Positions 25,658-33,528 of a DNA stretch of 64,000 bases are shown here, in pieces. A program made the translations under genes and the position numbers. Source of the stretch: Microbacterium thalli (GTDB lineage Bacteria > Actinomycetota > Actinomycetes > Actinomycetales > Microbacteriaceae); assembly GCF_028737325.1 (NCBI RefSeq), contig NZ_JAQZCH010000002.1, forward strand, positions 682,001 through 746,000, written 5' to 3'. The notes below the pieces were generated by a model. It was not told the origin of the DNA. It worked only from the letters and a program-made list of their open reading frames with translations, and did not search any database. The first letter of the stretch is position 1; each line of letters opens with the position of its first letter.

Positions 25658-25699
25658 GGCGGCGCCCGTAGACCGGGGAAGATTCCGGCGGGCGCCGCC
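25658..25699. terminator. Hairpin between MuF and scaffold genes
   Basis: GGCGGCGCCCG (25658-25668) and CGGGCGCCGCC (25689-25699), 11-bp perfect arms with a 20-nt loop, directly after the MuF-like gene on the - strand. Likely attenuator or transcript-stability element; no U-tract. Confidence 0.5.
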
Positions 25700-26959
25700 T
25701 CAGAGTCCGAGCGCTCGCGCGAGGCGGCGGACGGACTCGGGGGTGCTCGTACGGTCCAGGACCGCGAGCTCGTTTCGGAGCGCTGCACGCAGTTCGGCGA
25801 TGCGCTCGGGGGTGGCGGGGATCGGGTTCGCGAACCGGTCCGCCGACGAGGGGCCGATCGCGCGCGGCACGGTGCCGGTGCGGAGCGCGTATTCGAGGCG
25901 GTAGTTCGCGTCGTATAGGCGACGCTCGGCGACGGTCATCGTCGAACGGTTCAGGACGTCGCGCTGACCGGTGGCCGCGGCGTCGAATCGTGCTGCGCGG
26001 CCCGTCGTGACTCGCTGGCCGCCGATCGTGACCGCTCCCCTGCCACGCCCTGCGGCGAGGATCTGCGCGTCTGTGCGGACGCCAGGGGCCAGCGGTGGTG
26101 CGACCTGTCCACGGTCGAGGATGTACCCGCGCTCGCGGAGCATCCGGACCGCGTTCGTGCGAGTGCCGGCCGTGCGGTAGATCTCGTCGATCGGTGAGCG
26201 AGCGGTCGCCATCTTGCGAGTCCGCTGATTCACGACCTTGAAGATGTCGGCACCCTCCCGGATCGCGCGTGCCTCCGAGCGCCCGAAGACCCTCTCCTGC
26301 TGCTCAGGGTCCAGATCCTGGAACGCCCGGTACGGGTCCGTGCGGGCGTCGCCGCCGACGTTCTCGACGGCGGGGATGTGCTGGCAGTCGCAGCGCGGGT
26401 GCCGCTGAAAGCCCTCGTTCCACCGATACCAGCGACCCGCGAGCACGATGCAGCGATCGCACGACGGCGGGTTGAGCATCCGCGTGTAGCCGGTGATCGC
26501 CGGCCGCTGGATGATGTCGGCCCCGTAGACCATCCGCCGGGTGTCGGCGAGGGTCGTCAGAGTCACCATCGTCAGCCACCGGGCGGCCTGCGCCAGGGCC
26601 TCCCCCGACGTCGCACCGCCGGCGACTGCCGTCTTGGCTCGGACGACCGACTGCGCGTACAGCGACTCCATGTCGCGGCCGTCCGGCGCCGCCGACAGGA
26701 ACGCCGCAGCCGACAGCTCGCCGACGGGATCCGCGCGCTGCCCGGTCTCCCGCAGCACGGCCCCGGTGTACGGGATCGCCTGCGCGACGGCCGCCGCGCG
26801 CCCCTTCTCGACCACGTTCAGCAGCTGCGGGCCGATGCGCTCGTACGCCGCGTCGAAGTCGTCGCCGAGGCCGCGCCAGATCTTCCCGACCGCGGCGGTC
26901 GTCGTCGTCGCGATTCCCTGCTGCAGCCGGTACTGCTCAGACGCTGTCGCCGGCAGCAT
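25700..26959 (-). CDS. MuF-like minor head protein
   Basis: 419 residues. The SPP1-gp7/MuF core is seen at about residues 150-200: RMLNPPSCDRCIVLAGRWY and RHPRCDCQHIP, with two CxxC/CxC pairs that may bind zinc. The remaining parts are helical. It is packaged with portal in the procapsid. It overlaps the portal gene by 23 bases, a common arrangement. Confidence 0.85.
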   Translation of the reverse strand: MLPATASEQYRLQQGIATTTTAAVGKIWRGLGDDFDAAYERIGPQLLNVVEKGRAAAVAQAIPYTGAVLRETGQRADPVGELSAAAFLSAAPDGRDMESLYAQSVVRAKTAVAGGATSGEALAQAARWLTMVTLTTLADTRRMVYGADIIQRPAITGYTRMLNPPSCDRCIVLAGRWYRWNEGFQRHPRCDCQHIPAVENVGGDARTDPYRAFQDLDPEQQERVFGRSEARAIREGADIFKVVNQRTRKMATARSPIDEIYRTAGTRTNAVRMLRERGYILDRGQVAPPLAPGVRTDAQILAAGRGRGAVTIGGQRVTTGRAARFDAAATGQRDVLNRSTMTVAERRLYDANYRLEYALRTGTVPRAIGPSSADRFANPIPATPERIAELRAALRNELAVLDRTSTPESVRRLARALGL

Positions 26960-28385
26960 CGTCGAGGTCCCTCATCGCCGCGGCGAGCTGCGCATCCTGG
27001 ATCGCGTTCTGATCCCAGTCGCGCATCCGGCCCTGCTCGATGTCCGTGTAGCCGAGGTCCTCGCGCGCCTGCTCGATCGGGAGCACCGAACGGCCGGAGT
27101 TGTCGCGGGCCTGCACGAGCTTCACGATCGCGTCGGCCTTCTGCGCGATCGTCGGGGTCGACGGGTCACGCCAGATCGTCTCGATCATCTTCGGACGGGC
27201 ATCCGCCGCGCGGCCCATCTCCATGAGCGCCAGGCGCTGCACCTGCTCCCACCGGGTCGACAGCGACGTCTGCTTCCGCTCCGCACGCTTCACCAGCTGC
27301 GCCTCCGACGAGCGGATCGCGTCGGCCGACGGCGGGTTATCGCCTTGGAAGAGCAGGTAGTGCGACGGCAGGCCGAGCTGCATCGCGACGATCTGCATCA
27401 GTAGCTTGATCGTGTTGTGGAAGTTCGTCAGCTCCGCCTCGGGGAACTGCCCGAACTTCGCTTCCTTCGACTCAGTCCCCCACAGGCGGCCGGAGACGAG
27501 GGAGAACGTGCTGATCGGCTTGCCGTCGTCGTCCATGAAGTCGGTCTCGTCGAGTCCGGTCGCCCACCGTCGCGGGAGGGCGTGGAACTCGGCGGAGACC
27601 ATCATGTCGCTGGCGATCTTGTTCAGCGCGTCGAGCGGACTGAGGATCGGGTGGAACACGGAGCGCCCGAGCCGCTGGTCCGTCTTGCCGGTGCGGTAGC
27701 GGCCGAGCACCCGCGGGTCGTTGAGCAGCGGGACGAGCGCACACAGCTTCTGCTCGTTCGCGTCGGTCGCGTCCGCGCTCTCCTCGGTCCAGTCGCGGCC
27801 CTTCTGCCGCCACGTGACCGACGAGCCGTCGCCGCGGAGGTAGGTCATCCACTTCGTCTTGTCGGGATCGGTCCAGCGCTTCAGGCCGTGGCGCACCTGG
27901 TGGGTACGGGGGTCGTCCTCGTGGATCGCGTCGAAGGGCGATTCGATCGTGATCACCGGGGCGTCGTCTCGGGTGTCACCGCCTCCGACCATCGCGTACG
28001 CGCGGCCGAGCGCGAGGCTCTCGCGGTGGGACTGCTGCGAGATGAAGGCGCCCTCGTTCTCCTGCCATGCGTCGCGCACGTCCGCGTCCGCCGAGGAGTT
28101 GCCGACGACGTCGCGGGTGAATGCGCCGTCCGGTCCGACGATGGTGCGCTGGCTCGACTGGACGCGGAAGCCCTCGATGTCGAGGCGGTTGTCGTAGACG
28201 TCGACCGAGAACAGCGCGAGGTTGAGCACGATCGGCGAGAGCCGATAGCCGAGCTGCTGCTCGAGCTCGTGCGACACGAACCGCAGCGGCTGCTCGCCGT
28301 CGAGGTACTGGTCGTTCTTCTCGAGCGGCTTCCGCTCACGGGATAGCAGCCGGCTCAGTCGCAGCGCTTCGTCGAGATCGGTCAC
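26937..28385 (-). CDS. Portal protein (SPP1 gp6-like)
   Basis: 482 residues from the GTG at 28385, which follows GAGAGGAGACGG. The sequence shows the gp6-type portal pattern: N-terminal helices, YRLSPIVLNLALFSVDVYDNRL, the clip and stem region with SPLDALNKIASDM, and C-terminal LGLPSHYLLFQGDNPPSADAI. It forms the dodecameric DNA entry ring and lies between the terminase nuclease and MuF genes. Confidence 0.9.
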   Translation of the reverse strand: MTDLDEALRLSRLLSRERKPLEKNDQYLDGEQPLRFVSHELEQQLGYRLSPIVLNLALFSVDVYDNRLDIEGFRVQSSQRTIVGPDGAFTRDVVGNSSADADVRDAWQENEGAFISQQSHRESLALGRAYAMVGGGDTRDDAPVITIESPFDAIHEDDPRTHQVRHGLKRWTDPDKTKWMTYLRGDGSSVTWRQKGRDWTEESADATDANEQKLCALVPLLNDPRVLGRYRTGKTDQRLGRSVFHPILSPLDALNKIASDMMVSAEFHALPRRWATGLDETDFMDDDGKPISTFSLVSGRLWGTESKEAKFGQFPEAELTNFHNTIKLLMQIVAMQLGLPSHYLLFQGDNPPSADAIRSSEAQLVKRAERKQTSLSTRWEQVQRLALMEMGRAADARPKMIETIWRDPSTPTIAQKADAIVKLVQARDNSGRSVLPIEQAREDLGYTDIEQGRMRDWDQNAIQDAQLAAAMRDLDDAAGDSV

Positions 28386-28398
28386 GTCCCGTCTCCTC

Positions 28399-29019
28399 TC
28401 AGCGCCATACGCGCACCTTCGGCCGATTGCTCGGCGGTTCCCAGCCGGCGGCGAGCGCGTCACGAACGGCGGCGTTCGCGAGGATGCTCGTCATGGCGAG
28501 GTCGATCTTCTGGGTCTCGTTCGGCTTGCCGAGGATGTACTTCTGGCCGGGCTTCGCGACCTTCTTCGCGTTGCCCATGTGCGCGGTCGTGACCGGGCAT
28601 CCGTCCTGCGTGATCAAGCCCTCCCGGAGGTCGGCCTCGAAGCGCCGGATTTCGGGGTACATGCGGGCAACCTGGTTCGTCGGCCACGCGATGACCTTCT
28701 CCTCGCCGTGCTTCGCCGCCCACGCCTCGCCGTCGGTGGTCCAGTCCTCGGGGTCGTAGTAGAACCGGACGACGAGGAAGCGGTCGAAGATCTCGTCGAT
28801 CGCGGTCGCGACCTCGGTGTGCGGGATGCGGTCGCCATGCTCGCGCGGGTTCCAGATCGTCGGGGTGTCCGGCGTCGGCCCCCAGCGCGGCGTGAAGGAG
28901 AACCCGGTCATCGTCTGCGCGCGCAGGACGGTGAAGTCGTTGTTCACCGACCCGTCGAACGCGAGACCGATCGGGGTGCCCTTCGGCGGGTTCGGCAGCC
29001 AGGGGCGCTGTGCGCTCAT
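28399..29019 (-). CDS. Terminase large subunit, nuclease domain (separate gene)
   Basis: 206 residues, only the RNase H-like C-terminal half of TerL. Acidic metal-binding residues are in place: Asp22 in GLAFDGSVNND, Asp89 in FYYDPEDW, and Asp173 in KIDLAMTSILANA. No ATPase motifs. The start ATG has a GGGAGG ribosome-binding site, so it is made as its own polypeptide. It would cut concatemeric DNA during packaging, with the ATPase half encoded at 29561-30625. The two halves are separated by ~540 bases holding an Acb2-like gene. Confidence 0.87.
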   Translation of the reverse strand: MSAQRPWLPNPPKGTPIGLAFDGSVNNDFTVLRAQTMTGFSFTPRWGPTPDTPTIWNPREHGDRIPHTEVATAIDEIFDRFLVVRFYYDPEDWTTDGEAWAAKHGEEKVIAWPTNQVARMYPEIRRFEADLREGLITQDGCPVTTAHMGNAKKVAKPGQKYILGKPNETQKIDLAMTSILANAAVRDALAAGWEPPSNRPKVRVWR

Positions 29020-29259
29020 CCGCTGCCTCCCGTCGAGGTGTTGGGAGGGGCGCAGGTGCGCCTCTGCCGGAAAGCTGCGGCGTCGTGAGCGTCCTTCGCG
29101 GGAATGGCTACCTCGCGTTGACGCCCCTCCCTGGTCTGTCAGGCGCCGCTCAGCGCGTACCGCCGTCGCCCGAGCCACGTCAGGTGGTGCGAGTGGGCGC
29201 GCATGTGTCGTCGCAGCCGCGGCAGCGGCGGGTAGAGAGCGCGATCAGCGCGCGGCGGA
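29020..29259 (-). other. 240-base gap with tiny open frames between terminase half and Acb2-like gene
   Basis: No convincing gene. A 27-codon frame (29180-29263) overlaps the Acb2-like stop as ATGA and encodes MIRRALIALSTRRCRGCDDT then a short tail. A second 21-codon frame starts at 29204 (MRAHSHHLTWLGRRRYALSG). GGGAGGGGCG near 29041 and CGCCCCTCCC near 29122 could pair over a long loop. Any of these may be remnants of a larger insertion. Confidence 0.35.
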
Positions 29260-29517
29260 TCATGCGCTCGGCCCCGTGGCGAAGATTGCGCGGTTGGCGC
29301 GCATCTGCACGTCCTCGAGCCCGGTGAGAGCGAGCGACTTGTTCCGACCATTCGGCACGCGGTCCTCGATCGCGGTTGCCAGGTCGATGATGAGCTCGCG
29401 GAGCTTCGCGACGCCGAGCTTCTGCTGTTCCGTGGGCGGCTGCCCCGCGGCGGCGGTGAAGAAGCGCTCCTCGATGCGATCACGGGCGGTCGGTTCGGGA
29501 AGCGTGGACTCTGCCAT
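29260..29517 (-). CDS. Acb2/Tad1-hairpin protein, putative anti-CBASS cyclic-nucleotide sponge
   Basis: 85 residues. The C-terminal half carries the family signature: RELIIDLATAIEDRVPNGR followed by KSLALTGLEDVQMRANRAIF. I recognise this as the pattern P-x-G/D-R-x-(K)SLALT-x-LE-x-x-x-M-x-AN-x-AI of Acb2-type proteins. Acb2 forms hexamers that bind cyclic di- and trinucleotides and so blind CBASS immune effectors. Two in-frame ATGs exist; 29517 is preferred because the AGAGGAG ribosome-binding site is 6 bases away, whereas it abuts the ATG at 29523. It lies between the two halves of the large terminase, an odd place for an early-acting inhibitor. Function inferred from family. Confidence 0.75.
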   Translation of the reverse strand: MAESTLPEPTARDRIEERFFTAAAGQPPTEQQKLGVAKLRELIIDLATAIEDRVPNGRNKSLALTGLEDVQMRANRAIFATGPSA

Positions 29518-29560
29518 GCTCATCTCCTCTGTTGGGTCGCCCCGCCGTGCGCGGGGACGT

Positions 29561-30625
29561 TCAGGCGGCGACTGCCGTCGGCTTCGCGTAGGCGTCCTCC
29601 CAGAGCCCGTCCGGGAGCCACGAGCCCATACCGCGCACGAGCTTGTTGCCGTAGAACCGCTCCGCCTGCGCGGGGTCCTGCTCGAGCAGCTCGTACGCCT
29701 CGGCCTCGATGCCGTCGAGGTCGACGTGGGCGGCACCGAAGTACACGTACGCGTGGATCTTGCGGCGGTCGCGCTTGTTCTTGTAGCTGAGGTTCTTCGG
29801 TGGTTCCCGGTAGAACCGGAAGATGTCCTTCGCGCGCGACTCGTACGTCGCCCGCGCCGTCGACTCCTCCGCCGGATCCCACGTGTTCGTGAGCTCGATC
29901 CCGCGACCGCCCATGCCCGACGTGCCTCGACGCATCGTCTGCGCCGTGCCCATCAGGCCGTTGGTCTTCGTGTAGATCCCCGTCTCGTCCTGCACGAACC
30001 CGGTCGTCGGGTTGCCGAGTCGCGATGACTCGGCCGACGTGACCTTCTCGATCACGCCCTCGTCGCCGATGCGCATGTACTTCTCACCGACGCGGACACG
30101 CTCGCTGAGCGGTCCGCGGAGGATCATCTGCTGCAACGGGCGCCACGTGTTGTTCACCTGGTCCTCGGAGGTCGCCATGAGCTGGATGAGTGGCGTCGGC
30201 CACGGCATCCCCATCGGCTCGCCGACCTCGTACTCGTAGACGAAGCCGCACATGCAGCCGTAGCGCGCGCAGTCGTAAACCTCGCCGGGCCCCTCCGCCC
30301 ACCCTGCGAACAGGTCCGGGCCGAGCGCCATCACAGATGTCCAGCCGGCGCCCATCGGCGACTTGCCGTACTTCTGCGGGCCGACGATCAGCGAACGCCG
30401 GTACTCGAACGCCTGGTTCTTGATCGGATCCTCGGGCCGCCACGGCGTCCCCGGACGCACACGCCCGTGGTTGGCCGTGCACCACAGCTGCCAGTCCGAC
30501 AGCAGGAACGGCTGCCCCTTCTTGCACCCGTCCGGGATCGGAAGATGCCACGCCATCCAGTCGGCCTGCAGATACCCGAGCGTCGGCCACGCGATCTCGA
30601 ACTCAGGTGGAATCGTCTCCGACAT
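29561..30625 (-). CDS. Terminase large subunit, ATPase domain (separate gene)
   Basis: 354 residues. Walker A is VGPQKYGKSP (residues 81-90) and Walker B is FVQDE (210-214, catalytic Glu214). An insertion with DCARYGCMCG (Cys119, 124, 126) follows the Walker A region and may hold a metal. The protein stops at KPTAVAA, the point where an intact TerL would run into its nuclease domain, which is instead encoded at 28399-29019. It powers DNA translocation into the procapsid. Confidence 0.88.
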   Translation of the reverse strand: MSETIPPEFEIAWPTLGYLQADWMAWHLPIPDGCKKGQPFLLSDWQLWCTANHGRVRPGTPWRPEDPIKNQAFEYRRSLIVGPQKYGKSPMGAGWTSVMALGPDLFAGWAEGPGEVYDCARYGCMCGFVYEYEVGEPMGMPWPTPLIQLMATSEDQVNNTWRPLQQMILRGPLSERVRVGEKYMRIGDEGVIEKVTSAESSRLGNPTTGFVQDETGIYTKTNGLMGTAQTMRRGTSGMGGRGIELTNTWDPAEESTARATYESRAKDIFRFYREPPKNLSYKNKRDRRKIHAYVYFGAAHVDLDGIEAEAYELLEQDPAQAERFYGNKLVRGMGSWLPDGLWEDAYAKPTAVAA

Positions 30626-31085
30626 TCGGCAGTGCCCTCAGCCTTCCCCTCGACGACGGCACCTGACGCTTCGCTGCCGCCGCCTTGGTCGACGAGACTG
30701 TGGCGGCCGGAGTCGGATTCGTCGTAATGCGGAACCCCGCCTTCATCAGCGAGCCCAGCTCGAGCAGCAGCGTCCTCTCCTGGTCGAGTACCGACTTCAC
30801 CTTCGCGGCATTCGCATCGCCGGACTCGACGAGCAGGGACATCCGGACATACCGGGCTACCGCGCGCTCGACGTGCTGCTCCTCCCAGACGATCGCCTGA
30901 GGGAGCTTCCACAGCTTCGCCCAGAGCTCCTTCTCGTCGGTCGTCGCTTTGGTCGTCAACGGCCACGCGGGAACACGGCCCGTCCGCGACTTCGGCAGCG
31001 TGCGGACTAGGCCCGCTTCCTGCCGTTGCACCTCCCGGAGAGACCCGGGATCGGGCGCCGGTCCAGCCCCTGAGCGTCTCTGCAT
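30603..31085 (-). CDS. Probable terminase small subunit
   Basis: 160 residues, overlapping the start of the ATPase gene by 23 bases. Helical core (DEKELWAKLWKLPQAIVWEE, VERAVARYVRMSLLVE) is like P27-type and actinophage small terminases, with a basic C-terminal tail. Position before TerL supports DNA recognition at the packaging site. A helix-turn-helix cannot be clearly traced. Confidence 0.65.
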   Translation of the reverse strand: MQRRSGAGPAPDPGSLREVQRQEAGLVRTLPKSRTGRVPAWPLTTKATTDEKELWAKLWKLPQAIVWEEQHVERAVARYVRMSLLVESGDANAAKVKSVLDQERTLLLELGSLMKAGFRITTNPTPAATVSSTKAAAAKRQVPSSRGRLRALPNVGDDST

Positions 31086-31182
31086 CGGCCCTCCCAGAAA
31101 AAGGTCTTAACCCGTCGCGAATCGGAGCCACCTCCCCGGCGGTCCGCTGGGGTTGGTGGTTTGGGGGTATCCCCCCAGGGGG
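31086..31182. other. Candidate cos region between HNH and small terminase
   Basis: 97 non-coding bases, very G/C-skewed (GGTTTGGGGGTATCCCCCCA at about 31156-31175), placed between an HNH nuclease gene and the small terminase. This is where cos sites lie in many HK97-type actinophages. No cut site can be proven from one prophage sequence. Confidence 0.35.
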
Positions 31183-31524
31183 TTAGAAGGTGGTCAGGGT
31201 GGCTGGGCGACGGTGGGTGTAGTGCCCTGCCTCGGAGGTCCGGACGGCGTGGCAGTTGGCGCAGCGCACGTTGCAGTAGGTGCGTACGTGGTGCATGTAG
31301 GCGGCGAACCGGGTGTGGGTGATCAGCTTGGTGCGGTCGTCGCGCCAGCCGAGGTCGTGACGCTTAGTGTCCGGGTCGCGGTGGTCGAAGTGGAGTGCTG
31401 CGGGGTGCGCGCGATATCCGCAGTCGTAGCACCCTTGCGTGAGCTTGTACTGCTCGACCGTCAGGGCTGCACGGCGGAGGTTGTCGGCCTCCCACGCTCG
31501 GCGTTTCTCGGGTGAGTACGGCAT
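31183..31524 (-). CDS. HNH endonuclease next to terminase
   Basis: 113 residues from the ATG at 31524 (MPYSPEKRRAWE). Zinc and catalytic motif: CYDCGY, then LHFDHRDPDTKRHDLG and CNVRCANCHAVR. HNH proteins beside terminase are needed for DNA packaging cleavage in HK97-like phages (known for that family), which fits the position. Confidence 0.82.
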   Translation of the reverse strand: MPYSPEKRRAWEADNLRRAALTVEQYKLTQGCYDCGYRAHPAALHFDHRDPDTKRHDLGWRDDRTKLITHTRFAAYMHHVRTYCNVRCANCHAVRTSEAGHYTHRRPATLTTF

Positions 31525-31581
31525 GACACCTCCTCTCCCCTCTGATGGGTTCGTGCGGGGGTCACGCACACTGTCGAGGCA

Positions 31582-31836
31582 TCACGCGGTCCCGCCCGCA
31601 CGTGGTCGCGACGCCACCCACTCGTCGATGGTGACGGGGAGCCATCCCTGGACGTCGCCGACGGTCGCATCCGGCGTCGGAAGCATGCCCTTCGTCCGGT
31701 AGCTCTTCACCGTGTTGACCGACAGGCCCACCCGCTCCGCCACTTCGGTGACGCTCAGGTAATGCGCCGTCTCGCGCTCTCGTGCTCCCACGTTTCCAAT
31801 CCCGATCTCACCGGCCACGCCGACAGCGTGGCACAC
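31582..31836 (-). CDS. Small helix-turn-helix DNA-binding protein
   Basis: An AlpA/MerR-like helix-turn-helix is seen in LSVTEVAERVGLSVNTVKSY followed by RTKGMLPTPDA. A GTG at 31791 is an alternative start that would leave a 69-residue protein with the domain complete. It may regulate late genes or help terminase. No further clue. Confidence 0.7.
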   Translation of the reverse strand: MCHAVGVAGEIGIGNVGARERETAHYLSVTEVAERVGLSVNTVKSYRTKGMLPTPDATVGDVQGWLPVTIDEWVASRPRAGGTA

Positions 31837-31847
31837 ACTCGCCGAGA

Positions 31848-32111
31848 TCAGGCAGCGGCTGTGGCGTCGGGAGCGGGCGCGGGGGTCGGCTCGACCTCGG
31901 GCTCCTTGTACGCGCGGAGACGGCTGGTCTTCACCGTCGTCTCGACGTCGTACTCGACGAGGCGGACGTCGGGGTCGATGCCGAGCGCGGTCATCTGCTC
32001 CTCGTACAGGGGCAGCTGGTCCTGCGCGACCGACAGGATGGGGGCGTTGAACAGCAGCTTCTCGCCGCGTGCGACGCCGTAGTGGGTCTCGGTGTTCGTC
32101 TTCGTGCTCAT
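31848..32111 (-). CDS. Hypothetical protein (87 aa)
   Basis: Soluble alpha/beta protein (LLFNAPILSVAQDQLPLYEE) with a Pro/Ala-rich tail. It overlaps the upstream small membrane gene by 4 nt. Unknown function. Confidence 0.6.
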   Translation of the reverse strand: MSTKTNTETHYGVARGEKLLFNAPILSVAQDQLPLYEEQMTALGIDPDVRLVEYDVETTVKTSRLRAYKEPEVEPTPAPAPDATAAA

Positions 32112-32290
32112 GCTCGGTTCTCCTTCGGTTGGATGTAGTCCCGCACCTGTGCGGTGAGGGTGATGCGGACGCTGCGTGCGGGTCGAGGTGCGCGGTCTGC
32201 GATGAGCGAGCCGGCGAGGATCCCGAGCGCGACGGATGCGATGGCCGCGGACAGCGCGGCCATCGAGAGGGCGAAGCTGAGGGCGGTCAC
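32108..32290 (-). CDS. Small membrane protein (60 aa)
   Basis: One long hydrophobic N-terminal helix (residues ~4-30, ALSFALSMAALSAAIASVAL) and a basic tail. Coupled to the gene downstream by a 4-nt overlap. Confidence 0.6.
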   Translation of the reverse strand: MTALSFALSMAALSAAIASVALGILAGSLIADRAPRPARSVRITLTAQVRDYIQPKENRA

Positions 32291-32300
32291 GGGATCTCCT

Positions 32301-32624
32301 TCACCTGTGCGCTGCGCGTCCGCCTTCTGAGCGGTTGCAGCGTTCGTGCTCCGGTCCGCGGTATCCGCGACGGTCTGGTGTGTGGCCGAGGTCCCAGCGC
32401 TCGCCGGGTGCGATGACCCGCCGGCAGTTGGGGTTGCCGCAGCGAATCGTGCCGGTCGCGACTTTCAGCTCCCACTCGGCGCGGAGCCGGTCGTGCTCGG
32501 CGCCGTACCCGCGGGACTGGCGTCGGCCCCGTGATCGCTCTCGGTCCTTCTCGTGCGTGGGGCAGCGTGAGCCGTCGCGGACGAGGACCGGGCATCCGGG
32601 CTCAAGGCACACCTTCGTCGCCAT
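32301..32624 (-). CDS. HNH endonuclease-like zinc protein
   Basis: 107 residues. Cys/His pattern: CLEPGCPVLVRDGSRCPTH at the start, CGNPNCRR in the middle, WDLGHTPDRRGYRGPEHERC near the end. This matches phage HNH proteins in which the second His sits in GHxxD. Its start codon overlaps that of the divergent gene at 32623. Confidence 0.75.
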   Translation of the reverse strand: MATKVCLEPGCPVLVRDGSRCPTHEKDRERSRGRRQSRGYGAEHDRLRAEWELKVATGTIRCGNPNCRRVIAPGERWDLGHTPDRRGYRGPEHERCNRSEGGRAAHR

Positions 32625-33045
32625 GCGTGCAGACCCCTACTCTCGGAACGTGTACGCGTTCCTCGCCTCGGCCATCCCATCCGCCGCCGCGCTCCTCGTC
32701 GGTGCGTGGCTACTCATCGAACAGATCGACAGGAAGATCCGGCGCGGACGCCTCGTCGGTCTCATTGGGGAACGCGACGCGATCTACGCGCGGCATCGCG
32801 ATGGTCGGCCGCCGGCTGAGTACGAGGATGCGGAGGCGGAGGCGAAGGTCGAGTACGAGGAGCTGCTACGAGCTGCGGGAGTCAACCCGAAACGACTCCA
32901 CGACCCGAGCTTCGGCGAGTGGACAGCGGATCTGGTCGTCGGGAACACCCTCCCTTGGTCGGAAGTCACGCGCCAGCTCATCTTGATCGTCGGCGCCATC
33001 GTCGGCATCGTGTTCCTCGGTCTGGATCTCGCGTCGCGGTCATGA
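32623..33045 (+). CDS. Two-helix membrane protein (140 aa), + strand moron
   Basis: Transmembrane helices are predicted near residues 11-33 and 117-135, flanking a charged ~80-residue soluble section (IGERDAIYARHRDGRPPAEY, KVEYEELLRAAGVNPKR). It is transcribed against the prophage operon and followed by a terminator. The ATG shares two bases with the ATG of the opposite HNH gene; a GTG at 32650 is an alternative start. Function unknown; a role in the lysogen is inferred from the layout. Confidence 0.6.
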   Translation: MRADPYSRNVYAFLASAIPSAAALLVGAWLLIEQIDRKIRRGRLVGLIGERDAIYARHRDGRPPAEYEDAEAEAKVEYEELLRAAGVNPKRLHDPSFGEWTADLVVGNTLPWSEVTRQLILIVGAIVGIVFLGLDLASRS

Positions 33046-33146
33046 CGAGTGCCCGCCCGGCCGGGAGGAGTGAGGGCGAGCGGCCCCTTAACTCCGCGTC
33101 GCGCCTGTGGTCTCGAACTCCCGGCCGAGGGAGCCTCTAGACATGA

Positions 33147-33183
33147 CGAAGGCCCCGGACCGTGTTGGTCTTTGGGGCCTTCG
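33147..33183. terminator. Bidirectional terminator
   Basis: CGAAGGCCCC / GGGGCCTTCG, perfect 10-bp stem (33147-33156, 33174-33183), followed on the + strand by TTCTCTCT. It ends the two-helix membrane gene and, in the other direction, the HTH gene at 33239. Confidence 0.8.
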
Positions 33184-33238
33184 TTCTCTCTGTGAGAACT
33201 GTCTAACCATGAACTTAGGATATGAAACCGACTGGTTG

Positions 33239-33478
33239 TCAAACCTGAGTTTCGGCGAGTCGTGCAGCACGCTGTTTCCGCAGCTTCCCCTGGTGAACGG
33301 GGTCGTTCTTCATGCGGCGTCGCCACTCCGCGAGCAGCACCTTCTCCTCGACGACACGGCACCGCTGGCCGTCACGGACCTCCCACGTCATCGGCATGCC
33401 CTCGGCCCGCCAGTACCGGATGGCACGGTGGGTGCGGTGCACGCGCCTCGCGGCCTCCCGATAGGTCAGCGCAGGCAC
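33239..33478 (-). CDS. Small HTH protein (79 aa)
   Basis: N-terminal helix-turn-helix LTYREAARRVHRTHRAIRYW followed by AEGMPMTWEV, like small MerR/terminase-type DNA-binding domains. The C-terminal half is a basic helix (LLAEWRRRMKNDPVHQGKL). It lies between two + strand morons. Confidence 0.65.
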   Translation of the reverse strand: MPALTYREAARRVHRTHRAIRYWRAEGMPMTWEVRDGQRCRVVEEKVLLAEWRRRMKNDPVHQGKLRKQRAARLAETQV

Positions 33479-33528
33479 GAGGACGGCCCCTGACTCCGAG
33501 GTGGGAGAAGCATCAGTAGGCTCGGCCC

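Noticed and set aside
33046..33146. Possible gene or regulatory RNA in the gap
   Set aside because: No coding-like frame and no structure apart from the terminator that follows.
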